Shown here: positions 52,000 to 63,558 of the stretch, piece after piece
How positions within the stretch are numbered: the first letter of the stretch is position 1
Layout: every line of letters starts with the position of its first letter
From: Eutreptiella sp. 'Long Island Sound 2002'
Taxonomy: Eukaryota; Euglenozoa; Euglenophyceae; Eutreptiales; Eutreptiaceae
Length of the DNA stretch: 64,000 nucleotides
Direction of reading: 5' to 3'
Assembly: GCA_964036045.1 (NCBI GenBank)
Contig: OZ038384.1
Span: 23,923,000-23,986,999 of the forward strand
Translations under genes and position numbers: made by a program
Notes under the pieces: model-generated
Database searches by the model: none
What the model was told of the DNA's origin: nothing
What the model saw: only the letters and a program-made list of their open reading frames with translations

Positions 52000-52674
52000 G
52001 TGACGGACACGAGGAGAGGAGGAAGGGAGCGGAGAGGTGCAGGTGCGCAGGAGAGGGCAGGGACACGGCTGAAAGCGGAGGGGGATGTGGTGATGGCGGA
52101 CGCGGACGAGAACCCCAAGCGGAGAGCACAGGGCCAGCGGCAGGGGAGAGGGGAGATGGGGCGGCGGAGTACGGGGGCGCAGGCAAGTGCGGAGGGAGCA
52201 ACCGGGCAGCGGGACGCGACACGTATCGTGAGTACGGCGAGCAGTGTGGGGCAGAACAAGAAGCAGACGGGATGCAGTATCGGAATGTGGTACAGTGACG
52301 GAGCAGAGCGCAAGGTCGTGACTGACAAGAACGGCCCGAGATGGCGTGGAGCAGCGCTGTGCCCTTTCGGGTACAGCACGGTGCCAGGGCTCAGACTTGC
52401 AGGAGAGGCGAACGGGCAGACGAATCCAATATTCCGACACGTTGGTGCCAGGGTCTTGGCTGATGGTGCGATCGGAGAGATTGCTGGGATGGGCAGGTGG
52501 CAGTGCAGGTGTACTCGAGTCCGGTGCAGTGGAGCCACATCTCGGTGGCGCCCCTGTGGACTGGCAGCAGGAGTGTGCGGGCTATCCGCCGACTTGTTAC
52601 ATGGCGGCAAAGTTCTCTGCATGACAAGATGGTGCTGCAGTGAAACCATTGGACTTACGTGCGCCCTGCTCTGA
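52000..52674 (+). CDS. Weakly supported ORF downstream in the same island
   Basis: 224 codons starting with GTG at 52000 (first ATG near 52091: MADADENPKRRAQGQ). Basic at first, then QTNPIFRHVGARVLADGAIG and a Cys-rich end. A 389-codon minus-strand frame overlaps it. I cannot confirm either. Confidence 0.22.
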   Translation: MTDTRRGGRERRGAGAQERAGTRLKAEGDVVMADADENPKRRAQGQRQGRGEMGRRSTGAQASAEGATGQRDATRIVSTASSVGQNKKQTGCSIGMWYSDGAERKVVTDKNGPRWRGAALCPFGYSTVPGLRLAGEANGQTNPIFRHVGARVLADGAIGEIAGMGRWQCRCTRVRCSGATSRWRPCGLAAGVCGLSADLLHGGKVLCMTRWCCSETIGLTCALL

Positions 52675-53084
52675 GGGGTTGACCACGCCAGGCCTTGGTG
52701 GCCGCCGGCGCCATGGGACACCTGCGAGGTGCAATGAAGTGTGAACCCTTGGTGACCGCGCCGGGTCCGAATGGGGGCTCTGGTCCCCAGCTGGTCTATG
52801 CGGCTGGGCTCCACAGTGCAAATGCAGGGAAGGGAATTCGACAAGCGTCTCACTGACGTTCTCTCTGTGTTCCTTCGGCACATGCGGTGGCTCATGGTGC
52901 GTAGGAAACCAACGGCCATGCCAGTCCTCGGGCAGGGCCACAGTCCAGTCCGCAGATACACCCCCCCCACACACACACAGGGCACAAGGCAACCAGGGTG
53001 GGCTGAGAGACGGGGACCGAGGGAGCACTAGGGTGGGGGAGACCCCAGCGAAAAGCATAGGACAGTTTGCGACTGAGGAACCAA

Positions 53085-54062
53085 GACTACCTCCACTTGT
53101 TATACGCTTCTCAGGTAGCTCTATAATACGCTGTTCCCAAACTGCCCTGTCAGGCAAGCAAGCTTAAGGAACTCCACCCGTTCTCTTGAAGAACGTAGGG
53201 TGGAGCCCCTGGGTAACGTAAACAAGGTTTACCGTGCGCAGTACGCACTTCATTTGCCTCTGCTCTACAGTTGGGAAGGTCAGGGTGATTGGTGCAACGG
53301 CAAACTTCTTTCTGCCCTGCTAAAAAAGGGCGCTGAACACACCAAACAAATAATTCCGCCTCTGCAGGTGGCAGAGCAGGGAGTCCTACTCGATCGACAT
53401 CTGCGCCGTGCATGCCAAAAGAGCACTCCTTCCCTCCAAGCCCTAGTAGAGAAATGCGCTGTGGCGTCCCTGTTAGGCCACAGACACTTAGTAGCTCTGT
53501 GTTCTCTTGCCATCTCACAGGTGAGCCATTAGGGCTCGTGACCTCTTCATCAACACCACCCAGTAGAGCGTGCGTGTAGGAGTGGTAGTCCTGAGTCGGG
53601 GCTTGAGCCAGTTGAGCAAGTGCTCGGCCACCAAGGATGGTGCCACTGTAGAGTGTGTAGGACCTGTAGTGCGTGTGTCACTGTCCCACCCGTTTCCTGC
53701 AATTTTAGCGGGGTTGGTGGGCAGTGGCAGTGGTTAGTCTAGGTTTTGGGCCTTCATAGCAAACAGGTGTTTTCATGCCTTCATAGCTTTTGGCCACCCC
53801 TCCCCTGTAGTAGGCAGGTACGTAGGAAAAACAATACCTGGACTCGTGTGCTGGGTATTCCCCCAAGGTTTTGCGCCAGCACAGAAACCGGGCGCTTAGG
53901 GGCGGAGAGACCCGGGGCGTACCCCGTGGCACTGGTAAGACATCCGCCGGGTTTGGCAAGCGTGCAGGCTTTGGTATAATTAGGACACCATTTCTGCGGC
54001 ATGCTCTCAGGACCTTAGGAATAGCACACTCACACATACGCTTAGGCAGGTAAGGCTAAGGT
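53085..54062 (-). other. 3' untranslated region of gypsy element 2
   Basis: 53220-54062 matches 22400-23234 of copy 1 in the same orientation (for example CCTTAGGAATAGCACACTCA near 54013). The first 130 bases, 53085-53215, match 22262-22392 in reverse orientation. No gene. Confidence 0.6.
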
Positions 54063-57000
54063 TCAGTGTCTAGCTTCAGTCTTGGAGGCAAGCGTGTCAG
54101 CGAGCCTCAGCAACTCACCAAGGTTGTTCTGGGACAAGTAGTCTACCACAACTGAGCTCAGGTGTCCCTCGGGTAGAACAAGCGCTGAGAAGGGCTCCCA
54201 GGTGGCCTCTTCGACTCCAAACCCTTCCAAGAGGGTGAGGAAGCGCCATCCCTGGCGATAGCGGTGGCGTAGTATAAACTTCACCAGGTAGAAGCCTTCC
54301 TTAGCCTTCCCCTCGGCGTTCATGTCCGGGAGGTCCCCTCGAACTTCCATAGGGCTGGCAGCCCACTGTAGGTCCAGAGCGGCGATCTCCTCGTTGTTCA
54401 GCTCCCACTCCTCCCCACATAGGTCTTCAGGATCATAGTAGCGCTTCAGGTGCTGAGCAGCACACACCAGGGTCCCCCTAGTCGGGGACAACACCGCACT
54501 GTGATACGGAGTCCATCCACAGATAGAATCTTGTAGGGCCCGAAGTAGGGGTCATCGCTGGTAGAGCATGGCCAGGCGGGTAGTCGGCTGTGGTGCACCA
54601 GAAACCCAGTCTTCCTCATGGTAGGAAGCAGGCACGCGGTGCTTGTTCTTCTTGTTCGACTGACGCTCCCTCCCTCTCTGGAGCATAGCCTTGGCCTTGT
54701 CCACCTTCGCTTGTTGCTCCTGGACCCAGTTACCCACAGAAGAATGGGTATCCTCTGGATAGGGAGCATGTAGGAACCACGCCGGGCGTCCTAGGAATAG
54801 CTCATGGGGCGAGTAGCCAGTCGCCGAACTCTCTAGGGAGTTCACCATCAAGGATATGACGGGGGATAGTCTCACCCAGTTCCTGGTGCGTTCAGTTTTG
54901 CACCATATCCTTACATTCTCCTTGAGGACACGAATCTGTCACTCACATAGGGGGTTGCTCGTTTGAGAGTAGGGGATCCCCGTAGACACCTGGACATTGA
55001 GGGATCTCAGGACCCTCTTGTACCAGCCGGTATCTGAGCGTACTCATCGAAGTTGATCTCCTCGGGCGCCCTATTGACACAAAAACACTCCTCCAGGAGT
55101 ATCTTGATAGTCTCCTCTGCGGTAAGGTGCTTGGTACATGGGAACACCCTGGTAAACGAGGTCAACCCACAGGTCACCACGAGGGCAACGTCGTAGCCCC
55201 CAAAATTCGGCATCTCCCTGTAGTCCACATAGAGAACACTGTTAGCACAGTGGGGAGTGGGCAGGGTCAAATAGAGACCCCTGTCCCTGATATCCCCAGG
55301 CTTGCAGGACCTACACGGGCACTTGTCCACGATAGGCCTGAGGGGCTTCCGCAGTTGGTCATCAGTCCACGTAGTGTGGAACCACTGCTTGTATAGCCTC
55401 AGGGTACGGTCAGCACCCACATGACCGCTGGACTCATGGGTCCACTTCAGTAGCCCTTCGACTTTGTCACAGGGTACCACGATGCGGGCCTCGTGCCACA
55501 GGTAGCTCTTGTCCCTCTTCCACTGCTCTGGGTTGACCAGGTGGGGTTCAAGGCGCTTCTCCAGGCGCTTATGGATATTGCCAAACTCCTTCAGGTATTC
55601 CGCTTGTTGGAGTCCATCTAGGAGTCGTATTATAGTCATGTTGAGGTCCAAGTGTACGTCCATACGGCTGAACACCTCCTTAGCCAGCGCTTCGGACCGG
55701 GCACCAATCAGGGCGTCGAAGTTGTTGCGGCTAATGTAGTCCGCACACTCGTTCTTCACTCCCTGGATATAATGTACCGTCAGCCGTACTTGGCTGAGGT
55801 AGGTCAACCAGCGCCGTAGCTTGGCCTTCTCAGGTGGGGGACCCTTCTGGAAAGTGCGGACCGGCTCTTGGTCGTACAGCCGGACCACAGAGTTACTCCC
55901 CAACAGTCTTGCCTCAGAGGATAGCACCAGCATACCCGCAAGCAACTCCTGCTCATAGGTGGAGCAGTTCCCTCTGGCCTGGTTCCATTTCCAGTTCCAG
56001 TGGCCCAGGGGTACTAAGACCTACTTGTCGTCAGGGTAGCTGTGCTTGAGAGCTCCATCTCGTGTAAGACCTTCTGTCCCCCATTGGGAAATAGCCGAGT
56101 CAAACTCCTCCCTTCTCTAGTGCTTGCCATAGGAACAACGTTCCACCACCGTCCAGATTGCTGGCGTCGGTCACCAGGATAATTTCACCTTGTGCTCTAG
56201 GCACGCCCAAGCACTTAGCGTTGGCCACCTTGTCTGTGAGCTCGTCAAACGCTTGTTTTTCTTGTGGGCCCCAGCGCCAAGTAGTACTCTTCTTGATCAA
56301 GTCCGTGAGAATGGCGCTGATGTAGGTGAAGTTCTTGATATAGCGGCAGTAGAAGTTGCACGCCCCAATGAAACTGCATACATCATGGAGTCCTTTCTTG
56401 GGGTCTTCATGTCGTACCTTAGCATCCTGCAGGGGTTTGGCCTTAGAGGCCGCTCGGGTCCACCACCCATAGCCAACGTCAAACCCCAGGTACTGCATGG
56501 TCTCCTGCATGAACTCACACTTCTCCAGCCTGAGTCGTGTGTGGTTCTCCTGGCAGACCGCAAAGAACGCACCCAAGAGGATTAGGTGATCCTCCTGGGT
56601 ATTGGTCCTGAGGCATACATCGTGGATGTGCGCTTCGATCTGGGCCCCACGGGATGTGAGTTCTTGCAGCTTTTTTTTTGGCACTGTGTGTCCCCGTGTA
56701 ACCCCCGCGGCACTGGGGGTGTGTTGTTCTTGCACCTTGGGTCTTCGTCGCAGGATGGACAGGATCTTGTTCATCAGCTCTTGAAATAGAGCGGGTGCAT
56801 TGGCCACGGCAAAGGGCGTGACCTTCCACTTGAACACCCTCCCCTGAGGGGTGATGAAGGCTAGTAGCTCCTGGGCGTTGGGCGTCAGGTCCACCTGCCA
56901 GAATCCGCTCCTCTTGTCCATCTTGGTCTTGTAGCGACAGGAGGCTATCTTCTCAAGGGTAGACTCCATATTAGGAATGGACCCTGAGTGGTTCCACGGT

Positions 57001-57869
57001 TTCTTGTTGAGCTGTCCGTAGTCCACTACCAGCCGTTATGCTGTAGACCAAGGTTTAGCCACCAAGAAACAGGGGCTGCAGTGTTTGGGGTAGTCCCCAT
57101 CCCTGTACTCCAGGACCAGGCCAGCGTCGATACACTCCTGTATCTGTCGCTCTATCTCATCGGGCTGTTCTTTAGGGGCAGGATAGGGTCTCCTCTGAAT
57201 CTTGTGAACGACGAACTCCGGCTTCAGCTTGAGGTCCATCGGTACCAGCTTGTCGCATGAGGCTCGGGGTGGTAGTTCCCCAAACACTTCCACGTAGGTC
57301 CTTATAAGCTTCTGCACCCGGGGGTCCAATACCTCAATCTTGTCCTCCATGTCCTCGTTGGAGTGTAGGTTGCTTGTCCCCTGGGTAATAGACGCTGGGA
57401 GGTGGTCCTCCAGCGGCTCTCTGCCCTTGATAGTATCCTTCAACCCTTGGTAGGCGTATAGAAGGTCTTGTTCAGCCATATCCGATGGACGATGGCAACA
57501 TAGGCACGCTAGAGGAGGTTCAGATACACATTCCTCCGAGCGTTCATCCTCCTCTGGGGTCCTCACATGGGCACTCCACACGCTCTTCATGAGCTTAAGA
57601 TCTACCTCCCTTCGCCAGGTGGTGATCTTCTGTTCGAGGTCCTCCTTCAATTGGGATAGATCTCCCATACATCCTTTCTTCAGTGGCCATGAGCTGCGGG
57701 TAGGCTTAGTGTAGCATGGCTTCTTCGCCACCAACCTCCTCTTGGTGTCCACGTACTCCCTTAGACTGGATCGGAGTCCAGCTCCTCTTCCAAGGGGTCT
57801 TCCACCCTCATGGAGAGTAGGGGTTTCAGTGGGGCGACATACTCGGCGTTCTCCACTTCTTCCACGCAT
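54063..57869 (-). pseudogene. RT, RNase H, integrase and chromodomain of gypsy element 2
   Basis: Same domains as in copy 1, in fragments. Spacer and RT start are 57869-57036, ending at a TAA where copy 1 has Lys. RT is 57026-56100, with KTKMDKRSGFWQVDL intact but HIHD in place of the YxDD box. RNase H and integrase are 55945-55007 (VLYVDYREMPNFGGYD, HESSGH...CPCRSC). The integrase C-terminal part is 54875-54446. The chromodomain is 54494-54063 (FYLVKFILRHRYRQGW, FGVEEATWEPFSALV), intact here and joined to YYDPEDLCGEEW, which copy 1 has lost to a stop. At least four frame breaks are present, so it is not functional. Confidence 0.85.
56660..56734. repeat. 66-bp in-frame insertion with 9-bp duplication in RT
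   Basis: GTTCTTGCA stands at 56660-56668 and again at 56726-56734, with 57 unrelated bases between. Copy 1 has one such site only (near 25842). The insertion adds 22 codons and keeps the frame open. Confidence 0.7.
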
Positions 57870-59020
57870 GTCTGCACGAAGAAGGCGTCATGCTCAGTTT
57901 TGTCATCAGGATGGATAGAGCTGGGGAGCTCGGATAGTGCACACTCAGAGACTCCATCAGGAGCAGGTACATGGCAGGGAGAGTTGGGCGCATTGGTGTT
58001 AGTCACGACGTACTCATCTCCCCCTGGTATAGTCTCAATAGCATCTTGAGGTCGTAGTCGATCCTTCAAGTCACCCAGGGTGAGTCCATCGCTCTCCCCC
58101 AGTATAGTCTGGACCAGAAATGAGTCCAGGTCCTCCCAGGGAATAGAGGTAAGACCCCCGTCCACCACGCTGAGCATACTCCACCATCCAGATTTTTCGA
58201 TGGGCGTCTCACGTCCCAGGGGCATGTAAATGGCCTCCTCAGGTAGCCGGACAGAGCTGATAGTCAGCCTGTCCAGGAAATTCCGCCAGTACTCGTTGCC
58301 CCCATGGGCTCCCCAATCGGGGGAACACAGGCCCATACGGGAACGTTCCAGGGCCACCTTGGTCAAGACCTTCCCCCGTTCACTGACCCTGGGGTTCCCG
58401 TAGGCCATCCCGAAAGAGGGCCAGTAAAATTTGTAGCAGCAGTTTTTCCCCTTGCTGCAGTAGAGGTCCAAGACATGTTGCGTGTCGCTGGCGAACAACT
58501 CCACGCTCAGGTCTTCTCTGGAGTAACTCAACTCCTTCGGACCTTGGTCTAGGACTTCCCCCAATAGTTGATCGTCCTCAGTTTTGGAGGCCGCCATCAT
58601 GTTCGAGGGGGCCTCCTTCGATACCCTCAGGTAGCTCGAGGTGTACTCAGACTGCTCCAGTGGCACGGACTCTCTGCCATTGCCGTGGTCAACGTAGAGG
58701 AGGTAGGGCGCTTGCAGCGTCAGGGATTGTATCTGGGAGAGCGGCACGAAGAAGTCAGTCCCCAATACAAAGTCGAAAGCCTCAGTGTTCATCACATAGA
58801 ACCGATGGTCGATGGTTCCGGAGCCCATCGGTACCTCCACTTCACAGTCCCCGCAGCTGTGCACCACATGTCCATCCCCCATTCCTATAGCCGCGGTGGG
58901 CATGGTGTTTGTCAGGCTCCCAGAAGGTAAAATATTTTTGGCCACTATAGATATGGTGGCTCCAGTATCCAGTACCCCCAGGTATTCACGTCTCCCTAGT
59001 CGGATACGTACCCAGAACAC
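57761..59020 (-). pseudogene. Protease and Dam/methyltransferase-like domain of gypsy element 2
   Basis: 419 codons in the frame of the preceding gag segment. The protease shows LGVLDTGATISIVAKN and VLGTDFFVPL. The methyltransferase-like domain shows VELFASDTQHVLDLY, YGNPRVSERGKVLTKV and CSPDWGAHGGNEYWRNFL. Unlike copy 1, this frame passes the site near 57985 without a shift (TNTNAPNSPCHVPAPDG), proving that protease and RT were one ORF. It is then lost by a one-base deletion near 57770. Confidence 0.75.
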
Positions 59021-59050
59021 CAGGTCCAGGGCCCCACCGGAGTGGCCCCG

Positions 59051-62000
59051 TCAGAACTCCGCGCGACAGGTCACCTCAAACCCCTTGTTTCGCAATTTGC
59101 GGGCAATCCCCATGAAACATGTTCTCTTCTTGGCGTTGCCGTCATCACCACCTTCATGCTCACGCTTGGCCCCTTGCTCTTGCTTGGCCTGAGTCTTCGA
59201 GCGTGTGGTAGGACCAGACTGCCCTCCAGAGGGCTCGGAGGTCCCCCCTGGATTAGGGTTGGGGTTCCGTCCGTTCTTGTCCTGGTTCTTGTTGTCCTTG
59301 TCTGGCTGGCGATTAGCGCCTCCTCCTCGTCCACCTTGGCTCTTGTCTTGGCCTTTCCCACGGCCTTTCAACTTGCCCTTGCCGGAGTCCTTGCAATAGC
59401 CCTTGCCACCGCCCTTGCCGGAGTCATTGGCATAGCCCTTGCCACCACCCTTGCCAGAACGGTTGCCAGGATCTTTGCCGTTCAGCTTCGCCGACGGGCG
59501 CTGCTTGTGGTAGCACCCATCCTGGTAGTGCTTCCTCTTCCCACAGAAGGCACAGGTGATGGTGCACCTGTATTGATCCGGCAACTTGCGCTTGGTGCCG
59601 GTGTTGGTCTCCTGCTTTTTCCCCTGGACCACGAAGCAATCTCGCTGGTTGCAGTAGGGGGCGTGCTGCAGGTGACCGTGTTCACCTCTGGCGTCACACA
59701 GGAAGAACTCCTGGACTTGGCCCATGATACGGGCCTGCCTTGGGGGTACTCCCCTGTCCAGGTCGGGGTCCCTGGTACCCTTTTCCATGGAGCCCTGGGC
59801 CTCCTCTTCCAGGACGGTAGGCGTCCAGATGCTTGTCGCTCTCCTTCTGCAGCGCCAGCTCCAGGAGTAGGACAGACAAGTCCTTGTAGGTGAGGGTCCT
59901 TGCCTTCCTCTCTGCCGTGGCTCGCCATTCATCCCACACAGAGGTTGGGATCTTGCCCGCGAGCCAGAATGGCAGCTCGTTACTGCCATATCACCCTGGG
60001 GTCAGCCGCCCCACCCAGTGGTTGAGGTCCGCGAGCAGCTCAGTGATGCGGGACACCTTGGGGTTGTTAGGAAGCATTGCCAGGTTTTGGATCTCCGTCC
60101 TGATGGAGAGGTCCGTCTCGTAGGAGGGGTATTGCCTCTCCAGGGCCACCAATATCTCGGCGAAGGTGGAAGACTTGGTCACGATCTGCTTGACCTGTTT
60201 TTCCAGGTACTTTGTCTTGCAGCACTGCATGAGCAGATTGCATTTGACCCTGCCACTGGCATGGGTCTGGCCGGTCATCCTCCGAAAACGGCCGAAGTTG
60301 TCGGTGAAACCTGAGAGGTCCTTCCCAGTGAACTCCGGTAGGTTGACCACAATCTTCGAGGTGGCCACCGCCTTGGCATCCTTAGAATGGAGTCGCCGGC
60401 TCTTCGTCTTCTTCCTGTTCTTCTTGTTTTTCGGATAGTCCGGGTCCTCAGGGTCATCGTCGTCGGAACGGGAGGCAGACGACAGGGAAGGCGGCTAACC
60501 GTCGGAGGGATCGCCGCCAAGGTCACTGGAGCCATAGTGACGCGTTCCCGTGGGGGGCCGGCCACGGGACGCTGCGGTGACACGCACAAGTGAGCAGGCA
60601 GGCAAAGCACTACGCTCACAAGGGCATCAATACTCTCGTGTCATGTGACAAAGCGTTTCAGGATCCTTGCCACTCTGCAACAAGGGAACGAAAGTATGTA
60701 CAGCAACACATCAGGATATGTGCACATGGGGTTAAGACTGGACTGGGGTAAGGGCATTACAGGACAATAGACACTCTATCCCAACTCGTATCCCAATCCC
60801 AGGTCCGACCCTCTCAGTGGCTGATGGGGGCGGGGGCTCAAACACAACCCATGCCCTGCTCAGTCCGGACCTTGAAACCCTGCCAATAGGGGAGGTGTTC
60901 GGCCCAGCCACAGGCGAGTTCCTGGGAACCAAGGTGCTGCAAGGCCAACCGACAGTGGCTCCCTCTGCTCCCCTCACAGCAGGTTCCAACTCACCTCTGG
61001 GCCAGAGAGGTGGCCCCGCCATTATTCCTCAGGAGTTGGTAGCTGAAAATGGGCTGTTTCAGCCCAAACTGATATTAGCTTGAAAAACTCCACAATTGAC
61101 CCCTTGTCCGGACCCGCCAGAGGTAGGGAAGAGGCAACTGACCCTATGTCCTTCGCATACGAACTCCCTGGAGCCCTCACCCAACCTGGTTCCCTCTGAG
61201 GTCCCGGCATCAGGGCACCACGGGTTCTTCACGTGGGGTCATGATTGCCAAAATGGCAAAATCGGCCGTCTCGGGCGACCGTCCAGGGTAGGAAATCTTG
61301 GCGATATTGACGCGCCAAGCCTTGATTCACAACCCTTGATATCCCCTTTGGTCCCATTCCCTGGGTTATCGCTTGCTGTCACGCCGGCTGCTTACTGTTC
61401 ACCGAGGGGATGACCACACGGACGGGGCAGAAAGCAACTTATTGCCTTGGTTCGAGGCTCAACTCCCCATAGGCTTCGAATACGAGCCTCGGGGGTTTGG
61501 CCATTTTGGCCTAATTTTCGACCAAAACTTGCCCTCTTTTGAAAATAGAGTTTGGTACGCATTGAATTGCGTGGAGCCATCGTTGAGTTGGCTCGAAAAA
61601 CGAAAATGGCCTCGGGCTTTTGGTCTTGTGAGCCTCGTGTTCGGTCATTAACGTTCATGCTCACAAGGCCACAAAGTTAGCGTTTGCGCACGCAAACGAC
61701 TTGGGTTTGCGAGACCCATAGGCTGCCTAAAACACCGCCATTGCCCGCTTCCCTAAGCAAGATGATATGCGCGTGAAAGGGGCATGGATGAAAGACATAG
61801 GGGGGAGATGTAGGGTTCCGTGCGAACTCTTGGTCCTTGAGAAGCATGAGTTCGCACGATCGACGGAAAGCCTTGCGCGCTGATTTTCTCGAAAACGCAA
61901 CGGCGAAAAATTCTGGTGAACACACCAGATGAAAGTACATTAAATACCCTCTAGATTCAGCCCTTAAGTTCCCTTAGAACCTCACAGGTACTCGAGAAAA

Positions 62001-63264
62001 GTCAATCACAAAACTCGCCACGGAGAAGCGACGAAGGCGCGCGAACAGGCGACATCAGGCGGTGATTTCACGACAATTAGAAATCGCGGTAGAAATCGGG
62101 TATTTCACCAATTTCTGACTGAAAATCGCCTAAGACAATAAAACTACGGTAATTCTACATCGATTTATTGGTTAGAAATCGGATTCCAGATTTCGCGGGT
62201 TAGAGAACAGAGATAGCCGGTGTCAACAGCTTCCGCACGGGTGTGACGGCTCGCAGGCCTCTGGGCCATGGGCCATAACGGGTGTGACGGCTCACAGGCC
62301 TCCGGGCCATGGGCCATAGGTTCTGGGTACCGCTTCAATAGGGCTCAACATCCACCATAGCCCTCAAGGCTGTAAGCCCCAGCCGGTCCAGCTCCGCTCT
62401 CAAGGACTTCGCCGCGTGGCTGTACGGCGGCTGGGCGGTCCACGGTACGAAGGGGCTTCTTGGTACAGCAGCAGGCGTAGGCATAGGCCGCCTTCTCACT
62501 CCTCCCAGAGTATGGCTCAGCCCAGCAACCAGATGGTTCGCCTGCAGGCGATGAGGAGAGGCTCCCAGGGTCGTAGGTGACCCCTGGGGCGGGATCAGGG
62601 GCTCCAACTTCGCCCTGATCTTCTGGGTGATGTCCCCAACCAGGTGGGCGGTCGTCCCTCGAAGGGCTTCTCTCAGCTTCGACCTGGTCAGAGAACGATT
62701 CGATGATCCCCTCAATCCCCTGCTCTTACTCCCGCAAGATGATGGGCCTCTCCTCAGCCCGCTCAGGGTAGTATACCCAGGAAACTCATGGTGATGGTGA
62801 TGATGATGTGGCTCTGCCGCATGGCAGAGCGGCGCAGAGCCTGAAGCCATTGGCTCCCTGGCAGTAGTTGCCTTGGGCCGCGCAGTGGCATGTAGGTCAA
62901 CACAATAGGCTGGATAGGCCAGGGCGGGCATACCAGTAAAGCCTGTGCCCTCAGCCGTGGATGGATCCACACCATAGGCAGGATAGGCAGGGGCAGGCAT
63001 TCCAGTACAGCCTGTACCCTCAGCCGTCACAGCCGTAGGCGGGGTGGTTTTGGATGTGGATGATGTAGCGGCTGGGTCTGGAGTTGGGAGTGTGGTGGTT
63101 GTAGGAGAGGGTGAGGGGTGGAGGCCAGAGGCGCTTGGTGCGCTCTCGAAGGGTGGTTCTCTGGTTGTGCTTGTAGCATTCACCGTAGGGTCGCGCCCAT
63201 GTTCCACTCCTTCGTCTGCCCCCCTATTTCCTGCATCCTTCTCTCTCTTTCTCTTTCTCTTCAC
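59051..63264 (-). pseudogene. Gag of gypsy element 2, interrupted by a 1.8-kb insertion
   Basis: The N-terminal part is 63264-62342 (MKRKRKREKDAG... to LGLTALRAMVDVEPY). It is cut at 62337 by the insertion and resumes at 60537 with the capsid-like region (SKIVVNLPEFTGKDLSGFTD). TGA follows TPG near 59992, where copy 1 has a sense codon, and a later frameshift leads into the zinc knuckle CAFCGKRKHYQDGC and Gly/Lys-rich tail. The end, GAG TTC TGA, is identical in plan to copy 1 and in frame with the protease. Confidence 0.8.
60538..62337. mobile_element. 1.8-kb insertion in gag with ATAG target duplication
   Basis: Absent from copy 1. ATAG is found at 60534-60537 and 62338-62341. Termini are TGACGCGTTCCC and, inverted, TGAAGCGGTACCC, imperfect inverted repeats that also give TG...CA ends. 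A 41-bp unit (GGGTGTGACGGCTCGCAGGC...) is duplicated at 62238-62320. There is no clear gene; open frames such as 61392-61664 (-) are unsupported. It could be a solo LTR or a non-autonomous DNA element. Confidence 0.65.
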
Positions 63265-63544
63265 AGGGTTGGTCCCACCTCCTCTACTGAGAGACCCTTG
63301 AAGGCTGATCAGAGTCCCTCCAGTGAGTCATCAGCCGCGTCCACTGGCCCATGTAAGGGCACCGAAGGTACAGCGTCAGGTCCAGGTCCAAGCTCTCCTG
63401 GCGCTGGCATTGCTGGTGCCTCAGGCGCCGTCTTCGCGTCGATGTCCTCCTTCTTTGTGTCCATACTCGCCCTTCTTGCTCAGCACAGTCCTGTGCGCGC
63501 TGGGTGTACGGCACGGGGTTGCTGCCGGCACGCAGAGGCTGTCA

Positions 63545-63558
63545 GCACTCTGCTACCA
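63545..63558 (-). other. Primer-binding site of gypsy element 2
   Basis: Minus-strand TGGTAGCAGAGTGC directly follows the LTR end, of the same initiator-Met type as in copy 1. Confidence 0.65.

Larger units (their letters stand above)
50776..53084 (+). other. Second GC-rich island, interrupting the S74 gene
   Basis: G-rich on the + strand, sharply so from 50776 to about 52300, then more moderate to the edge of gypsy element 2 near 53085. It begins inside the fibre/S74 gene. It contains an ORF at 50797-51870 and a weaker one at 52000-52674. No terminal repeats or tail were found, so the mode of insertion is unknown. Confidence 0.45.

Noticed and set aside
51816-52985. 389-codon minus-strand frame in the second island
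   Set aside because: Pro/Ser-rich complement of a G-rich strand with no recognisable domain; overlaps more plausible + strand frames.
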